Shown here: piece by piece, positions 52,700 through 62,743 of the stretch
How the letters are laid out: every line of letters starts with the position of its first letter
How positions within the stretch are numbered: position 1 is the stretch's first letter
Assembly: GCA_023664345.1 (NCBI GenBank)
Contig: JAMPFQ010000020.1
Coordinates: 1-64,000, forward strand
Reading direction: 5' to 3'
Source: Lachnospiraceae bacterium
GTDB taxonomy: Bacteria; Bacillota; Clostridia; Lachnospirales; Lachnospiraceae
DNA length: 64,000 nt
Position numbers and translations under genes: made by a program
Notes under the pieces: generated by a model
Databases searched by the model: none
Told to the model about the DNA's origin: nothing
The model's input: the letters and a program-made list of their open reading frames with translations, nothing else

Positions 52700-54955
52700 T
52701 CATTTCTCTTTCTTCGGCACAAACTTCACACGGAACAGATACCACAGACTGCCCGCCAGGCAGATGGATGAATAGGTACCGCACACGATTCCCACCATCA
52801 GGGGCAGCGCAAAATCACGGATGCTGGTAACGCCCAGCACATACAGCACCGCCACCATGATAAAGGTGGTCAGGGAGGTGAAAATGCTTCTGGACATGGT
52901 CTGGGTGATGCTCTTGTTCACCACATCCTTCAGGTCATCCTTATGGGTCATGGTCGCCATATTCTCGCGGATCCTGTCAAAGATAACGATTGTTGCGTTA
53001 ATCGAATAACCCACAATGGTCAGCATACAGGCCACAAAGGTGTTGCTCACGGATACCCTGGCCACCGCGTAGAACGCCAGCACCACCAGTACATCATGGA
53101 GCAAGGCGATGATACTGCTGACGCCGAAGCGGATATCCTTGAAACGGATCCTGATATACACCAGCATACAGACGATGGCCACCACTACCGCGATGATGGT
53201 GTCGGATTTCATTTCATCACTGATGGTGGAACTGATGGTCTCGGTGGTGATCAGCTTCTCGTCCACACCAAAGTTGCTTACCAGCATCTCGTTTACGGCA
53301 TCCCTCTGCTCCACCGTCAGGGAAGCAGTCTTAAAAATCACCTCGTTGGAGTCCTGCACGGTCTGAATCTGGACAGCCCCGGTAATCTCCTCCATCAGGG
53401 GCACTACCTCGGCATTGGTCTTCTCCAGCGTCATGGCCTCGTTAAAGGTTACGCTGGTCTGGGTGCCGCCCTTGAACTCCAGGCTGTAATTCAGCGCGTC
53501 CCCGGAAGAAGCCTTATGAACGCCCATGGCCACGAATCCTGCCACAACCAGCGCGGCGGATACGCCAAAGAAAAGTCCTTTCTTAGATAAAATATTCAGC
53601 GTCTTACGCTCTTTTCCCACGCCGTAGAGTTTCTCGCTCTTTAAGCCCAGCGCGTAAAAAGCGTACATCACATATCTGGTCACCACCAGGGCGGTGAACA
53701 TGGACAACACGATACCAAGCGCCAGGGTCTGGGCAAATCCTTTCACAGAACCGGGTCCCAGCAGCAAGAGCACCAGCGCGGCGATCAGGGTGGTGATATT
53801 GCCGTCGATGATGGCGGACAGCGCCTTGTCAAAACCGATCTTGATCGCGTTCTGCACCGTCTTTCCGGAGGCAAGTTCCTCCCGGATACGGGCAAAGATG
53901 ATCACATTGGCGTCCACCGCCATACCGATGGACAGGATAATACCCGCGATGCCGGACAGCGTCAGCGTCATATCGAAACCGTTGATCAGCAGGACCACCA
54001 GCGCCGCATAGGACAGCAATCCTATGGCAGAAGCCAGACCTGCGATATAGTACACCGCGATCATAAAGACGATCACGAGGATGATACCGATCACAGCGGC
54101 CTTTAAGCTTGTCTCAATGGCATCCATGCCCAGCTGGGCTCCCACTACCTTGGAATGGAGTTCTTCCAGTTCCAGTTTCAGTCCGCCGATCCGGATGGTG
54201 GAGGCAAGGTTTTCCGCCCTCTCAAAGGATTCCATGGGGGAAATCTGGGCATTTCCGTCCGTAATGACTGCATTTACATTAGGAGCGCTGATGATCGTCC
54301 CGTCATAATAAATGGCAAGAGACTCCCCGTTGTCATAGGCCCTCTGGGTAGCCTGGGCAAATTTCTCCTGCCCCTCCTCCGTCATCACAAGGCTGACCGC
54401 GTACTCATAGCCTAAGTCCGTCTGCCTGGAGCCCGCCGTGGCGTCCTTTACATCCGTTCCCTGCACCATAATGGAACCGTCCTCCAACAGTTCATCGATG
54501 GTCTTGTTCAGCACATACGCATACCCCACGGAACCGTCCGGGTTCTGCACATACTGGCCAGTATAATTGACGTTACCCTCCGAGTCCGTCTCCGAGATAA
54601 AATACAGAGCGCCGGGACGCCCCAACTCCTGCAGGATTCTGGTGGCATCATTCTCTCCGGGGATCTCGATGTTGATCCTGTCGTTCCCCTCCTGATAAAC
54701 GATGGCCTCCGTGCTGTAATTCTCCACACGCTTCTGAAGCTTTGCTATGGTATCACTCATATCTGTGGCGCTGGGATCCTCGTCTCCCACCACCTGATAG
54801 GTGATGCTGACACCACCAGCCAGATCCAGACCCAGCTTGATGTCCGATGCACTTCCGTCTCCCTCCGGATTCACGCCGAAGAAGTCCACATAAGTGACTC
54901 CCGCCAGAATCAGAAGGACACAAAGCAGAATAACGATCGCTTTGTTCTTTTTCAT
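52700..54955 (-). CDS. secDF: Protein translocase SecDF (fused)
   Basis: 751 residues with twelve membrane helices. SecD half (1-about 430) with LGLDLAGGVSITYQV; SecF half (about 445-751) with the SecF motif SLEFKGGTQTSV. The periplasmic P1-like domains are present. It uses the proton gradient to assist Sec export. The fused form is common in Firmicutes. Located 22 bp after scfB, as in many Clostridia. Confidence 0.96.
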   Translation of the reverse strand: MKKNKAIVILLCVLLILAGVTYVDFFGVNPEGDGSASDIKLGLDLAGGVSITYQVVGDEDPSATDMSDTIAKLQKRVENYSTEAIVYQEGNDRINIEIPGENDATRILQELGRPGALYFISETDSEGNVNYTGQYVQNPDGSVGYAYVLNKTIDELLEDGSIMVQGTDVKDATAGSRQTDLGYEYAVSLVMTEEGQEKFAQATQRAYDNGESLAIYYDGTIISAPNVNAVITDGNAQISPMESFERAENLASTIRIGGLKLELEELHSKVVGAQLGMDAIETSLKAAVIGIILVIVFMIAVYYIAGLASAIGLLSYAALVVLLINGFDMTLTLSGIAGIILSIGMAVDANVIIFARIREELASGKTVQNAIKIGFDKALSAIIDGNITTLIAALVLLLLGPGSVKGFAQTLALGIVLSMFTALVVTRYVMYAFYALGLKSEKLYGVGKERKTLNILSKKGLFFGVSAALVVAGFVAMGVHKASSGDALNYSLEFKGGTQTSVTFNEAMTLEKTNAEVVPLMEEITGAVQIQTVQDSNEVIFKTASLTVEQRDAVNEMLVSNFGVDEKLITTETISSTISDEMKSDTIIAVVVAIVCMLVYIRIRFKDIRFGVSSIIALLHDVLVVLAFYAVARVSVSNTFVACMLTIVGYSINATIVIFDRIRENMATMTHKDDLKDVVNKSITQTMSRSIFTSLTTFIMVAVLYVLGVTSIRDFALPLMVGIVCGTYSSICLAGSLWYLFRVKFVPKKEK

Positions 54956-54977
54956 TGCTCTTTCGTCCTTTCTATAT

Positions 54978-56363
54978 TTAGTAGTCCTGCTCCGCCACCT
55001 TCAACATGATGGCACATTCCACACGCTTTCTCTGCAATTCGCAGCCCACATCATAGGCATCGTTGATATTGCCATGAAAATGATAAGAGTTGGCTGCACA
55101 GCCGCCGCTGCAATAAAATCTGGCAAAACATTTCCTGCACTTGTCCTTGGCGTAGACGTTACAGCATTTGAACTCATCCCTGATATCCTCGCGGACAATG
55201 CCCTCATCCACATTTCCCATCAGAAACTTCTCGTTTCCCACAAACTGATGGCAGGGATACAGATCACCCCATGGCGTCACAGCCAGGTACTCCGTGCCCG
55301 AACCGCAGCCCGACAGTCTCTTTGCCACACAGGGGCCTCCCTCCAGATCGATCATGAAATGGAAGAAATTGAAGCCTTTTCCCTCCCTGTGCCGCCGGAT
55401 CATCTCCGCCGCCAGTCTGTCATACTCCGCTTTCAGCTTCGGGATGTCCGCCTCACAGATTGCGTAAGGATCTGATGGCTGAGCCACCACGGGCTCCACG
55501 GAGATCTGCCGGAATCCCAGATCCGCCAGATGCAGCACATCCTCGGAAAAATCCAGGTTATTGCGGGTGTAGGTGCCCCGCACATAGTAGCGCTCCTGCC
55601 CTCTGCTCTCCGCCACTTTCAGGAATTTCGGCACGATCAGGTCGTAACTGCCCTGTCCGCCCCGGAAAGGACGCATCCGATCGTGAACCTCCCTCCGCCC
55701 GTCAATGCTGAGCACGATATTGGCCATTTCACGGTTTGCAAACTCCAGAACCTCATCATCCAAAAGCACACCATTGGTGGTCAGGGTGAAGCGGAATTTC
55801 TTATGATGGGGCTCTTCCAGGCTTCTTCCGTACTCCACCAGGTCTTTTACCACCTGCCAGTTCATCAGCGGCTCTCCGCCGAAGAAGTCCACCTCCAGGT
55901 TCACGCGGTTTCCCGAATTGGCCACCAGGAAATCCAGGGCTTTCTTTCCCACCTCAAAACTCATCAAAGCACGCCTGCCATGATACTCGCCTTCCTCTGC
56001 GAAACAGTATCTGCACGCAAGGTTGCAGTCATGGGCGATATGGAGGCAGAGAGCTTTCACCACGGTCTGCCTGTTCTTAAAGTCAAAGACGTAATTTTCA
56101 TAGAAATCCGGCGCGAACAGCTGCCCCTGTGCCTCCAGTTCCAGCACTTCATCCACAGCCTCCGTAATCTCCTCCTCCGGATAGGGGATATTGGCAAGGT
56201 TCAGCACGGCCGCCTTGATGGTGGCTGCATCCTTGATGCCTTCGTTTACAAGGGGCTCCAACAGCGGAATCATGTCGTACACGATATCATCCACCACATG
56301 AACGGAACCGCTGTTCACATCCATGACAATATTGTAGCCGTTGCTTTTGTATTGGTGTATCAC
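54978..56363 (-). CDS. scfB: SCIFF peptide maturase (radical SAM, SPASM)
   Basis: 461 residues from a GTG at 56363 (start VIHQYKSNGYNIVMD), 10 nt behind AAAGGAA; the ATG at 56597 lies in the repeat and is not used. Radical-SAM triad in CNLACRYC and a SPASM domain with the cysteine series GCGSGTEYLAVTPWGDLYPC and CRKCFARFYCSGGC. It makes thioether cross-links between Cys and Thr or other residues of the SCIFF peptide. It is separated from the peptide gene by 258 bp that include repeat B3. Confidence 0.95.
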   Translation of the reverse strand: MIHQYKSNGYNIVMDVNSGSVHVVDDIVYDMIPLLEPLVNEGIKDAATIKAAVLNLANIPYPEEEITEAVDEVLELEAQGQLFAPDFYENYVFDFKNRQTVVKALCLHIAHDCNLACRYCFAEEGEYHGRRALMSFEVGKKALDFLVANSGNRVNLEVDFFGGEPLMNWQVVKDLVEYGRSLEEPHHKKFRFTLTTNGVLLDDEVLEFANREMANIVLSIDGRREVHDRMRPFRGGQGSYDLIVPKFLKVAESRGQERYYVRGTYTRNNLDFSEDVLHLADLGFRQISVEPVVAQPSDPYAICEADIPKLKAEYDRLAAEMIRRHREGKGFNFFHFMIDLEGGPCVAKRLSGCGSGTEYLAVTPWGDLYPCHQFVGNEKFLMGNVDEGIVREDIRDEFKCCNVYAKDKCRKCFARFYCSGGCAANSYHFHGNINDAYDVGCELQRKRVECAIMLKVAEQDY

Positions 56364-56404
56364 AGATCTTATTTCCTTTCTTATTCCAGTCTTATTCCAG
56401 TACC

Positions 56405-56496
56405 GTCTCTTCACTTCAGCCCCCTTGGCGGGGAAGGAATTTCCATCTGCAAAATGCGCAGCTGTAAATCCCTTCCGGGGGCTTCCGTTACGAGAC
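56405..56496. repeat. Family B hairpin repeat B3, between scfA and scfB
   Basis: 92-nt imperfect hairpin: ends GTCTC/GAGAC, then AGCCCCC/GGGGGCT and GGAAGGAATTT/AAATCCCTTCC, apex CTGC/GCAG. It matches B1 at 19030-19121 in length, ends and order. Flanks carry direct repeats of TTATTCCAGTACCG (about 56391-56404 and 56501-56514) and a partial second copy to 56535. Confidence 0.7.
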
Positions 56497-56621
56497 TGTC
56501 TTATTCCAGTACCGGGGCTTCCGTTACGAAACTGTTGTAAAATGCAAAACATAGAAAAGAAGCAGCGACCGGAATCGCTGCCACTCTGGTGTACCATAAC
56601 GTCAGCACATGGACGTGCTTA

Positions 56622-56765
56622 TTATTTGATCTTCTCGCAACTCTGGTTTCCTACGGTACAGGAAGTCTTGCACGCTGACTGGCAGGAAGTCTGGCACTCG
56701 CCGCATCCGCCTTTCTTCATAGATTCTTTGAAATCTCTGGTAGTCAAAGTCTTAATATGCTTCAT
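56622..56765 (-). CDS. scfA: SCIFF ranthipeptide precursor
   Basis: 47 residues: start MKHIKTLTTRDFKESMKKGG, then six Cys at 21, 24, 28, 32, 36 and 43 interleaved with Thr/Ser/Gln. This is the six-cysteines-in-forty-five peptide that scfB cross-links. It has a TGGAGG ribosome site and its own promoter. The mature role of SCIFF in Clostridia is unknown. Confidence 0.95.
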   Translation of the reverse strand: MKHIKTLTTRDFKESMKKGGCGECQTSCQSACKTSCTVGNQSCEKIK

Positions 56766-56868
56766 CAAATGTAACCTCCATATTCAAAAGTAAAGACAAT
56801 ATACCATGTTTCCGTGCGCTTTGACGCACATGGAATCAGAAGTTGACACAATGTCCCTCTATATCAAC

Positions 56869-56897
56869 ATTATATCACAAAACCGCACGTTTGTAAA
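56869..56897 (-). promoter_or_regulatory. scfA promoter
   Basis: Minus-strand TTTACA (56892-56897), 17-bp spacer, TATAAT (56869-56874). The leader is about 100 nt and contains a small GTGCG/CGCAC hairpin. Confidence 0.6.
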
Positions 56898-56906
56898 AGA
56901 CTTTTT

Positions 56907-58271
56907 TCAGATTGTCTTAAATTTCATGATCTCCTGTTTTAATTTACTGGAGACCTCATCATTGGCAGATGTATAACCCTGGATCTCCGTCATGTTGGAA
57001 GCCACGCCATCGATCGTCCCGGTAAACGCCTCCACACGGCTCCTCTCGTCCCCGATGCGCCCTGCCACATCTCCTACCATGCTGTTCATGGCCTGTATGG
57101 AGGAAGCAAGTTCCGTAGCAATCCTGTCAAACGCCACCATGGTATCTTCCACATTATCCGCGTCTTTCAGGTATTCTCCCGAAGCCTCCACGAACTGCGC
57201 AAAATTATCCAGCACTCTGGTGGTGACAAACTGCATCAGCTTGTCGGAGGTTGCCGCCAGGCTTTCCACCGCCGATGTCACCTCTCCGCTGATTTCCTGG
57301 ATATTATTTGCCGTCTGGCGGCTGTTATCCGCAAGCATCCTGATCTCGTCCGCCACAACGGCGAAACCCTTGCCCGCTTCGCCCGCCCGCGCTGCCTCAA
57401 TGGACGCGTTCAAGGCAAGCAGGTTGGTCTGGCTGGCAATGGAAAGAATCTCGTCCGTAAGCCCCTGGATGGCGTTCACGCTTTTGCTGTTCTCCACGGA
57501 AGTCTTTAAATCCGTCCGTAAGGAATTGGTAATATTTTCCGAGTCCTTCTTACTGCTGCTTGCCATGCTCTGGATCCTGTTGGCGCGCTCCCGCATCTCC
57601 ATGGAATAATTCCTGCCCATGACAGCCACTTCTGACATATGGTTACCCTTTTCCGTGATCCCCTGCATCTCATCCGCAATGCCGGATACGCTGTCCGCCA
57701 GCGTCTGGATCCCCGCACACATATCCCTGGCCTCGGAGGAAGCGGCCTCCGTGTTTCTGGTGGAATCCGACACCCTGGAAATGATATTCTTAGAAGACTG
57801 ATCCAGGGAGCCGGAATGTTCCTTAATCTGTGTCATGATGCCCTGCAGCGCCTCGATGAAAAGATTGATTCCCTGTACAAGGCTTCCCACTTCGTCTTTC
57901 TTCTTTGTATGGATACGCTGACTTAAGTCACCCTCGTTATTTTCGATCTGCCCGATCAGTACATCCAGCTGCCTCTTTACATCCCGCAGGGGCTTTACCA
58001 CACAGAGAAACGCTATCACGATGGTTATGGCCACTGTCAGAAGCTGTATGCTGGATAACAGGCCGTTGGTCGCCAGCCCTGAAGATATCTGTGCTGATGT
58101 GTCCTGTGCCATGGCAACGACATCCGGCGCCGCGCCCTCCATCCCCGCAATCTGATCGCATACTGCCCTCATGGCCTGCATGTCGCTGGTGGTAGTGGTA
58201 TTAACTATGACAGTCAATATAAACAGAACCAATAACGGCAACATCATCTTTAGTGCTATACTTTTTCTCAT
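56907..58271 (-). CDS. Methyl-accepting chemotaxis protein
   Basis: 454 residues. Two membrane helices (about 8-26 and 68-92) enclose a short sensor of about 40 residues, then HAMP (about 93-145) and a signalling domain with the hairpin tip [36 protein letters not shown]. The very small sensor suggests indirect sensing. It is the only chemotaxis gene in the window. It lies upstream of scfA with its own gap. Confidence 0.93.
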   Translation of the reverse strand: MRKSIALKMMLPLLVLFILTVIVNTTTTSDMQAMRAVCDQIAGMEGAAPDVVAMAQDTSAQISSGLATNGLLSSIQLLTVAITIVIAFLCVVKPLRDVKRQLDVLIGQIENNEGDLSQRIHTKKKDEVGSLVQGINLFIEALQGIMTQIKEHSGSLDQSSKNIISRVSDSTRNTEAASSEARDMCAGIQTLADSVSGIADEMQGITEKGNHMSEVAVMGRNYSMEMRERANRIQSMASSSKKDSENITNSLRTDLKTSVENSKSVNAIQGLTDEILSIASQTNLLALNASIEAARAGEAGKGFAVVADEIRMLADNSRQTANNIQEISGEVTSAVESLAATSDKLMQFVTTRVLDNFAQFVEASGEYLKDADNVEDTMVAFDRIATELASSIQAMNSMVGDVAGRIGDERSRVEAFTGTIDGVASNMTEIQGYTSANDEVSSKLKQEIMKFKTI

Positions 58272-58343
58272 AAGGTGTTCTCCTTTTCCTGATAGTCTTA
58301 CGTTTTATCATATCATATCTTTTCTTTCTGCGCAATTTCAAAT

Positions 58344-58721
58344 TCAGCTCAGCATACCGCCCAGCATGCCGCCTGCGGCGCAGAGCACCAGTGTGGTTAC
58401 CGTGGAATCTCCCAGATGTCCGGCTGGTTCTCCGGCCACCAGCGAAATGCCTGCCAGCACAAGGAAATAAGCGCTCCCCATCAAAAGTCCCCACAGGAAT
58501 TTCCGGCTCTGCAGCTTTTTCCCGGCCATAAAACCTGCGAAAAAAGTAGCCGCCACATAGATCACAATGATGGCAATGGAGACGACGGCCTCCGTCAGCC
58601 CCACCTTGTACAGCAGAAAAGCCAGCAGCGCCAGGAATACGCCCGTCAATATGTACGAAAAAAGCAGTGTCTTCAGCAAAAACAGAACAGGTATGTCCCC
58701 TCGGTTCGTTGTCTGTTCCAT
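58344..58721 (-). CDS. TIGR04086-type four-helix membrane protein
   Basis: 125 residues, four predicted helices (15-37, 45-65, 73-92, 103-122). The sequence pattern FFAGFMAGKKLQSRKFLWGLLMG fits the TIGR04086 family seen in Clostridia near secDF and SCIFF loci. Function unknown. A start at the upstream GTG/ATG frame (58740) is less likely because MEQTTNRGDIPV has a better ribosome site (GGGAGG). Confidence 0.75.
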   Translation of the reverse strand: MEQTTNRGDIPVLFLLKTLLFSYILTGVFLALLAFLLYKVGLTEAVVSIAIIVIYVAATFFAGFMAGKKLQSRKFLWGLLMGSAYFLVLAGISLVAGEPAGHLGDSTVTTLVLCAAGGMLGGMLS

Positions 58722-58783
58722 CCATAACCTCCCTTTGCATCTATAAATTTTCTATAAAATAATATGCGGCGACGTCTGTAAAC

Positions 58784-58812
58784 TTGACAAGAAGTATATG
58801 ATACGGTATATT
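58784..58812 (+). promoter_or_regulatory. Promoter of the CorC-type gene
   Basis: TTGACA (58784-58789), 17-bp spacer, TATATT (58807-58812), about 33 bp before the start codon. Confidence 0.7.
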
Positions 58813-58845
58813 TATCAGAAAACACATAAAAAGGAGTGAACTTTT

Positions 58846-60153
58846 TTGGATGCCCCAGGTGTCATACAATTGATCATTGTAATTGTTCTTGTTATTCTTT
58901 CCGGCTTTTTCTCTTCAGCCGAAACGGCCTTTTCGACCGTCAACCGCGTGCGGATGCGCGCGCTCGAAGAAGAAGGCAATAAACGCGCCGCCAGGGTCAA
59001 TAAGATTCTGGAGAACTACAGCAAGATGCTCAGCAGCATCCTGATCGGCAACAACATCGTGAACCTGACCGCCTCCTCCCTTGCCACCACGCTGGCCATG
59101 AGGGTGAACCTGGCCACAGGTATCGCGACCGGTATCCTGACCATGGTTGTCCTGCTCTGCGGCGAGATTGTTCCCAAGACGTGGGCCATGCTTTCCTCGG
59201 AGAAAATTTCCCTTGCTTACAGTGGAGTCATTTATGGAATGATGCAGGCAATGACGCCTGTTATTTATATTGTGGATAAACTGGCCAACGGAATCCTGCG
59301 CCTGCTGCGCATCGATCCCAGTAAGAAGATCACCACCATGACCGAGGCGGAGCTGCGCACTTATGTGGAGGTAAGCCATGAGGACGGCGTTATCGAGTCG
59401 GAGGAACGCGAGATGATCTACAACGTGTTCGATTTCTCCGATGCCCAGGCAAAGGACATCATGATCCCCAGGATCAATATGGTGACCGTGGACATCGACG
59501 ACAGTTACAGCGAGATCATGTCCGTTTTCAGGAAGTCCATGTATACCCGTCTTCCCGTCTATCAGGACGATAACGACAATATCATCGGGCTGATCAATAT
59601 CAAGGATTTCATTCTCTGCGAGGATGAGAACGATTTCCATGTAAAAGATATCCTGCGGGATGCCCACTATACATATGAGTATAAAAAAGTGGACGACCTG
59701 CTGTACGAACTGCGGGAGACCACCACCAACGTCACTTTCGTCCTGAACGAATACGGCGCCACCGTAGGTATGATCACATTGGAGGATCTGCTGGAAGAGA
59801 TCGTGGGCGAGATTCGGGATGAGTACGATGAGGACGAAGAAGAACTGATCCAGGAAGTGGATGAGCGGATTTACCTAGTAGAGGGCAGCATGAAGCTTGA
59901 CGATATCAACGATGAACTGGGCACGGAACTGGACAGCGAGGACTATGATTCCATCGGCGGCCTGATCATCGAATGTCTGGACCGCCTCCCGGAGGACAAC
60001 GAGGAAGTGACCCTGGAGAACAGGATCCATCTGAAAGTACAGGGAATCGAGCAGAACCGTATCGTAAAAGTGCTGATGACTCTGCCCGAACCGCCTGCGG
60101 AGGAGGATGAAAAGGAAAGTTCCGGGGAAAGGTCTGAGGAAAACGCCTCCTGA
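58846..60153 (+). CDS. HlyC/CorC-family transporter (DUF21-CBS-CorC)
   Basis: 435 residues starting at TTG 58846, 9 nt behind AAGGAG. DUF21 membrane domain (three to four helices; LSGFFSSAETAFSTVNRVRM), two CBS domains (about 200-330; IMIPRINMVTVDIDD) and a CorC_HlyC domain (350-420). Members export or take up Mg2+ or Co2+. Plus-strand and convergent with pstB, with a shared bidirectional terminator. Confidence 0.92.
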   Translation: MDAPGVIQLIIVIVLVILSGFFSSAETAFSTVNRVRMRALEEEGNKRAARVNKILENYSKMLSSILIGNNIVNLTASSLATTLAMRVNLATGIATGILTMVVLLCGEIVPKTWAMLSSEKISLAYSGVIYGMMQAMTPVIYIVDKLANGILRLLRIDPSKKITTMTEAELRTYVEVSHEDGVIESEEREMIYNVFDFSDAQAKDIMIPRINMVTVDIDDSYSEIMSVFRKSMYTRLPVYQDDNDNIIGLINIKDFILCEDENDFHVKDILRDAHYTYEYKKVDDLLYELRETTTNVTFVLNEYGATVGMITLEDLLEEIVGEIRDEYDEDEEELIQEVDERIYLVEGSMKLDDINDELGTELDSEDYDSIGGLIIECLDRLPEDNEEVTLENRIHLKVQGIEQNRIVKVLMTLPEPPAEEDEKESSGERSEENAS

Positions 60154-60171
60154 CGCGAGAAATTTCCATCC

Positions 60172-60211
60172 GAAAGCCCCTGTTGGCATATCTCTGCCGA
60201 CAGGGGCTTTC
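60172..60211. terminator. Bidirectional terminator
   Basis: GAAAGCCCCTGT / ACAGGGGCTTTC stem with GGCA/TGCC extension and a small loop, between the convergent CorC-type gene and pstB. Confidence 0.85.
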
Positions 60212-60976
60212 TCATCCGAACCTCCCCAGAATATAATCCTTCGTCAGCCGGTTTGCGGGTCTGGAAAACATGGTGCGTGTATCCCCAGATTCCACCACCT
60301 CTCCCGTCAGGAAAAAAGCGGTATCATCCGAAACTCTTGCCGCCTGCTGCATATTATGGGTCACCACCACCACAGCATACCTCTCTTTCAGATTCTTCAT
60401 CAGTTCCTCGATCTTCAGGGTGGAAACGGGATCCAGCGCCGACGTAGGCTCATCCATCAGCAATACCTCCGGTTCCACCGCCAAAGCCCTTGCGATGCAT
60501 AATCTCTGCTGCTGCCCGCCGGACAGACCCAGCGCCGGTTTGTCCAGCCGATCCTTTACTTCATCCAGAATCGCCGCATCCCATAACGCTTCCTCCACGA
60601 TCCTGTCAAGTTCCCGTTTCGCCCTGATGCCATGGATCCTGGGGCCATAGGCGATATTGTCATACACGCTCATGGGAAAAGGCGCAGGCTGCTGAAATAC
60701 CATCCCCACCCTTTTCCGCAGCAGCGTGATATCCACTCTCCTGTCGTAAATATCTTCTCCATCCAAAAGAACCTGTCCCTCGATCCGCACATCTTTCACC
60801 AGATCATTCATACGGTTGATGCATTTTAAAAAGGTGGATTTCCCGCATCCGCTGGGACCGATCAGGGCCGTCACTGCCCGATCCCGTATCTCCATGTCCA
60901 CATTTCTCAAAACATGGTTTTTCCCATAATACAGGTTCAGTCGCCTTACCGAGACCTTACCGTGTTCCGTTTTCAT
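60212..60976 (-). CDS. pstB: Phosphate ABC transporter ATP-binding protein
   Basis: 254 residues. Walker [10 protein letters not shown], signature LSGGQQQR, Walker [13 protein letters not shown]. The insertion pattern with [22 protein letters not shown] is that of PstB. It energises phosphate import by PstC-PstA. The start overlaps the end of pstA by 4 bp. Confidence 0.97.
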   Translation of the reverse strand: MKTEHGKVSVRRLNLYYGKNHVLRNVDMEIRDRAVTALIGPSGCGKSTFLKCINRMNDLVKDVRIEGQVLLDGEDIYDRRVDITLLRKRVGMVFQQPAPFPMSVYDNIAYGPRIHGIRAKRELDRIVEEALWDAAILDEVKDRLDKPALGLSGGQQQRLCIARALAVEPEVLLMDEPTSALDPVSTLKIEELMKNLKERYAVVVVTHNMQQAARVSDDTAFFLTGEVVESGDTRTMFSRPANRLTKDYILGRFG

Positions 60977-61854
60977 AGCGATGGCCGTGCCTTTCCGATC
61001 CTCAGCAGCATATTAAGGCACAGTATGATCAGGATCAGTACACATCCTATGCCAAAAGCCGCGTCATATCTCCCGTTCTGCATCTGCAGATATAATTCCG
61101 CAGCCAGCGTTCCCCCGGATTCCAATGCCCTGGCGCCAACGGCCTCCAGGCACTCCGCCAGGCTGCCTCCCTGCCCGGGCAGGAACCGGCCGCTCCCGGC
61201 TGTCAATAACAGCGCGGCGGACTCTCCCACGATCCTGCCCACAGCCAGGATCATACCGGTCATGATCCCCGGCACAGCGGTGGGAAGAAGCACGGTGCGA
61301 ATCATATGCCATCTGGAGGCACCCATGCCCAGTGCTGCTTTCCGGTAGCTTTCGGGCACTGCCCGCAAGGCTTCCCGGGTATTTTGGATGATTAGCGGAA
61401 GCACCATCAGCGTCAGTGTCAACGCCCCTCTCAGCAGGGAATGGCCCAGATGGAACACATCCCCGAAAAATGCCATTCCAAACAATCCATAGAGGATGGA
61501 GGGAATACCGGACAGCGCCGCCACGGTAAATTCGATCAGATCCGTCAGCCTGCCCGGTCTGGCGTATTCGCTCATGTAGATGGCTGCCCCCACCCCCACC
61601 GGGGCGGCTGCCAGGAGTGTCATGACCACCATATACAGCGTATTTGCCAGATTACCGGCGATCCCCGTAGTCTGTTTCAGTGCGCTCGTGACAGAAGTCA
61701 AAAATTCACGGTCTACCGCAGGAGCGCCCTTGACAAAGACATAGCCAATGATTCCCAGAAGCAGCGCCACCGAGGCGGATGCCACACCGTAGACCGCCGC
61801 CAGAAGGAACGATTCCGCCGGATGCCTGTGCTCTCGACACAAAGTCTCTTTCAA
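60973..61854 (-). CDS. pstA: Phosphate ABC transporter permease PstA
   Basis: 293 residues, six helices. EAA-type loop [21 protein letters not shown] (coupling helix) and the start [20 protein letters not shown]. It overlaps pstC and pstB by 4 bp each, so the four-gene operon is tightly coupled. The N-terminal stretch [11 protein letters not shown] is cytosolic. Confidence 0.95.
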   Translation of the reverse strand: MKETLCREHRHPAESFLLAAVYGVASASVALLLGIIGYVFVKGAPAVDREFLTSVTSALKQTTGIAGNLANTLYMVVMTLLAAAPVGVGAAIYMSEYARPGRLTDLIEFTVAALSGIPSILYGLFGMAFFGDVFHLGHSLLRGALTLTLMVLPLIIQNTREALRAVPESYRKAALGMGASRWHMIRTVLLPTAVPGIMTGMILAVGRIVGESAALLLTAGSGRFLPGQGGSLAECLEAVGARALESGGTLAAELYLQMQNGRYDAAFGIGCVLILIILCLNMLLRIGKARPSL

Positions 61855-62684
61855 TCTTCCACCGCCCCCTTTTTCAATATATGGTTCAGCGCCAGGTTGA
61901 GCAACATGATGAACACGAACAATACCAACCCTATGGTAAAGAGCACTTCTCTGTGGGTTCCCTGCGCATATCCCATCTCACTGGCGATGGCGGTGGTCAG
62001 GAAACGCACTGAGCGAAAGGGCAGCGGCAGGTTGACACTGTTCCCCGACACCAACGTGATAGCCATGGTCTCTCCCATGGCTCTTCCCACTCCCAGAACG
62101 ACCGCCGTGGCCACGCCGGATCTTGCCGCAGGCAGGACGGATTGAAAAACCGTCTGCACACGGGACGCCCCCAGCGCCATGGACGCCTCCCGGATATCGG
62201 GACGCACCGTCCGGATGGCGGTCTCGCTGATGCTGATCACCGTAGGCAGTATCATCACCGCCAGCACCAGGGATGCGGACAACAGGTTGGCGCCGCCTGT
62301 GAACTGATGGGTGCGGGAACCCTCAAAAAGCTTCCACTCCAGCCTGTACATCAGCGGGTTCAGCAGATAGATCCCCAACAGGCCATACACTACGGACGGG
62401 ATGCCTGCCAGCAGTTCCACAGCCGCCCTCACCGCCGCTGCCATCTTTCCATCGGAGAACTCCGCCAGAAAGACCGCTGTCAGGATCCCCATGGGCACGC
62501 CGATCAGCACCGCCAACCCCGTTCCAAAGACAGAAGTGAGCATGAAATACAGGATACCGTATTCCGGCTCCTTTGCTGTGGGTTTCCACGCGCCGCTGAA
62601 AAGGATCTCCTTTAAGCCCACCTTGCAAATGGCGGGCACACCCCGGATGATCATGTAGAATGTGACCATGGCCGCCGCAGCCAC
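61851..62684 (-). CDS. pstC: Phosphate ABC transporter permease PstC (start lost or unusual)
   Basis: 277 residues from GTG 62684, six helices, coupling loop REASMALGASRVQTVFQSVLP. The expected N-terminus (RQSAAEGIARTIFALCSLIA) is encoded further upstream in frame (62744 to 62685), but that stretch has no ATG, GTG or TTG before an in-frame stop. From GTG 62684 the first helix is half missing. A mutated start codon, an indel beside the pstS stop, or a rare ATT/CTG start are possible. The rest is intact. Confidence 0.85.
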   Translation of the reverse strand: MAAAAMVTFYMIIRGVPAICKVGLKEILFSGAWKPTAKEPEYGILYFMLTSVFGTGLAVLIGVPMGILTAVFLAEFSDGKMAAAVRAAVELLAGIPSVVYGLLGIYLLNPLMYRLEWKLFEGSRTHQFTGGANLLSASLVLAVMILPTVISISETAIRTVRPDIREASMALGASRVQTVFQSVLPAARSGVATAVVLGVGRAMGETMAITLVSGNSVNLPLPFRSVRFLTTAIASEMGYAQGTHREVLFTIGLVLFVFIMLLNLALNHILKKGAVED

Positions 62685-62743
62685 CGCGATTAGGCTGCAC
62701 AGGGCAAAGATCGTCCGCGCTATGCCCTCCGCCGCTGATTGCC

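Noticed and set aside
55530..56540. 336-codon plus-strand frame opposite scfB
   Set aside because: Antisense shadow; scfB has full radical-SAM and SPASM motifs on the other strand.
56364..56597. N-terminal extension of scfB to an ATG at 56597
   Set aside because: The extra 78 residues are translated repeat B3 and share nothing with maturases; the GTG at 56363 has a ribosome site and the conserved N-terminus.
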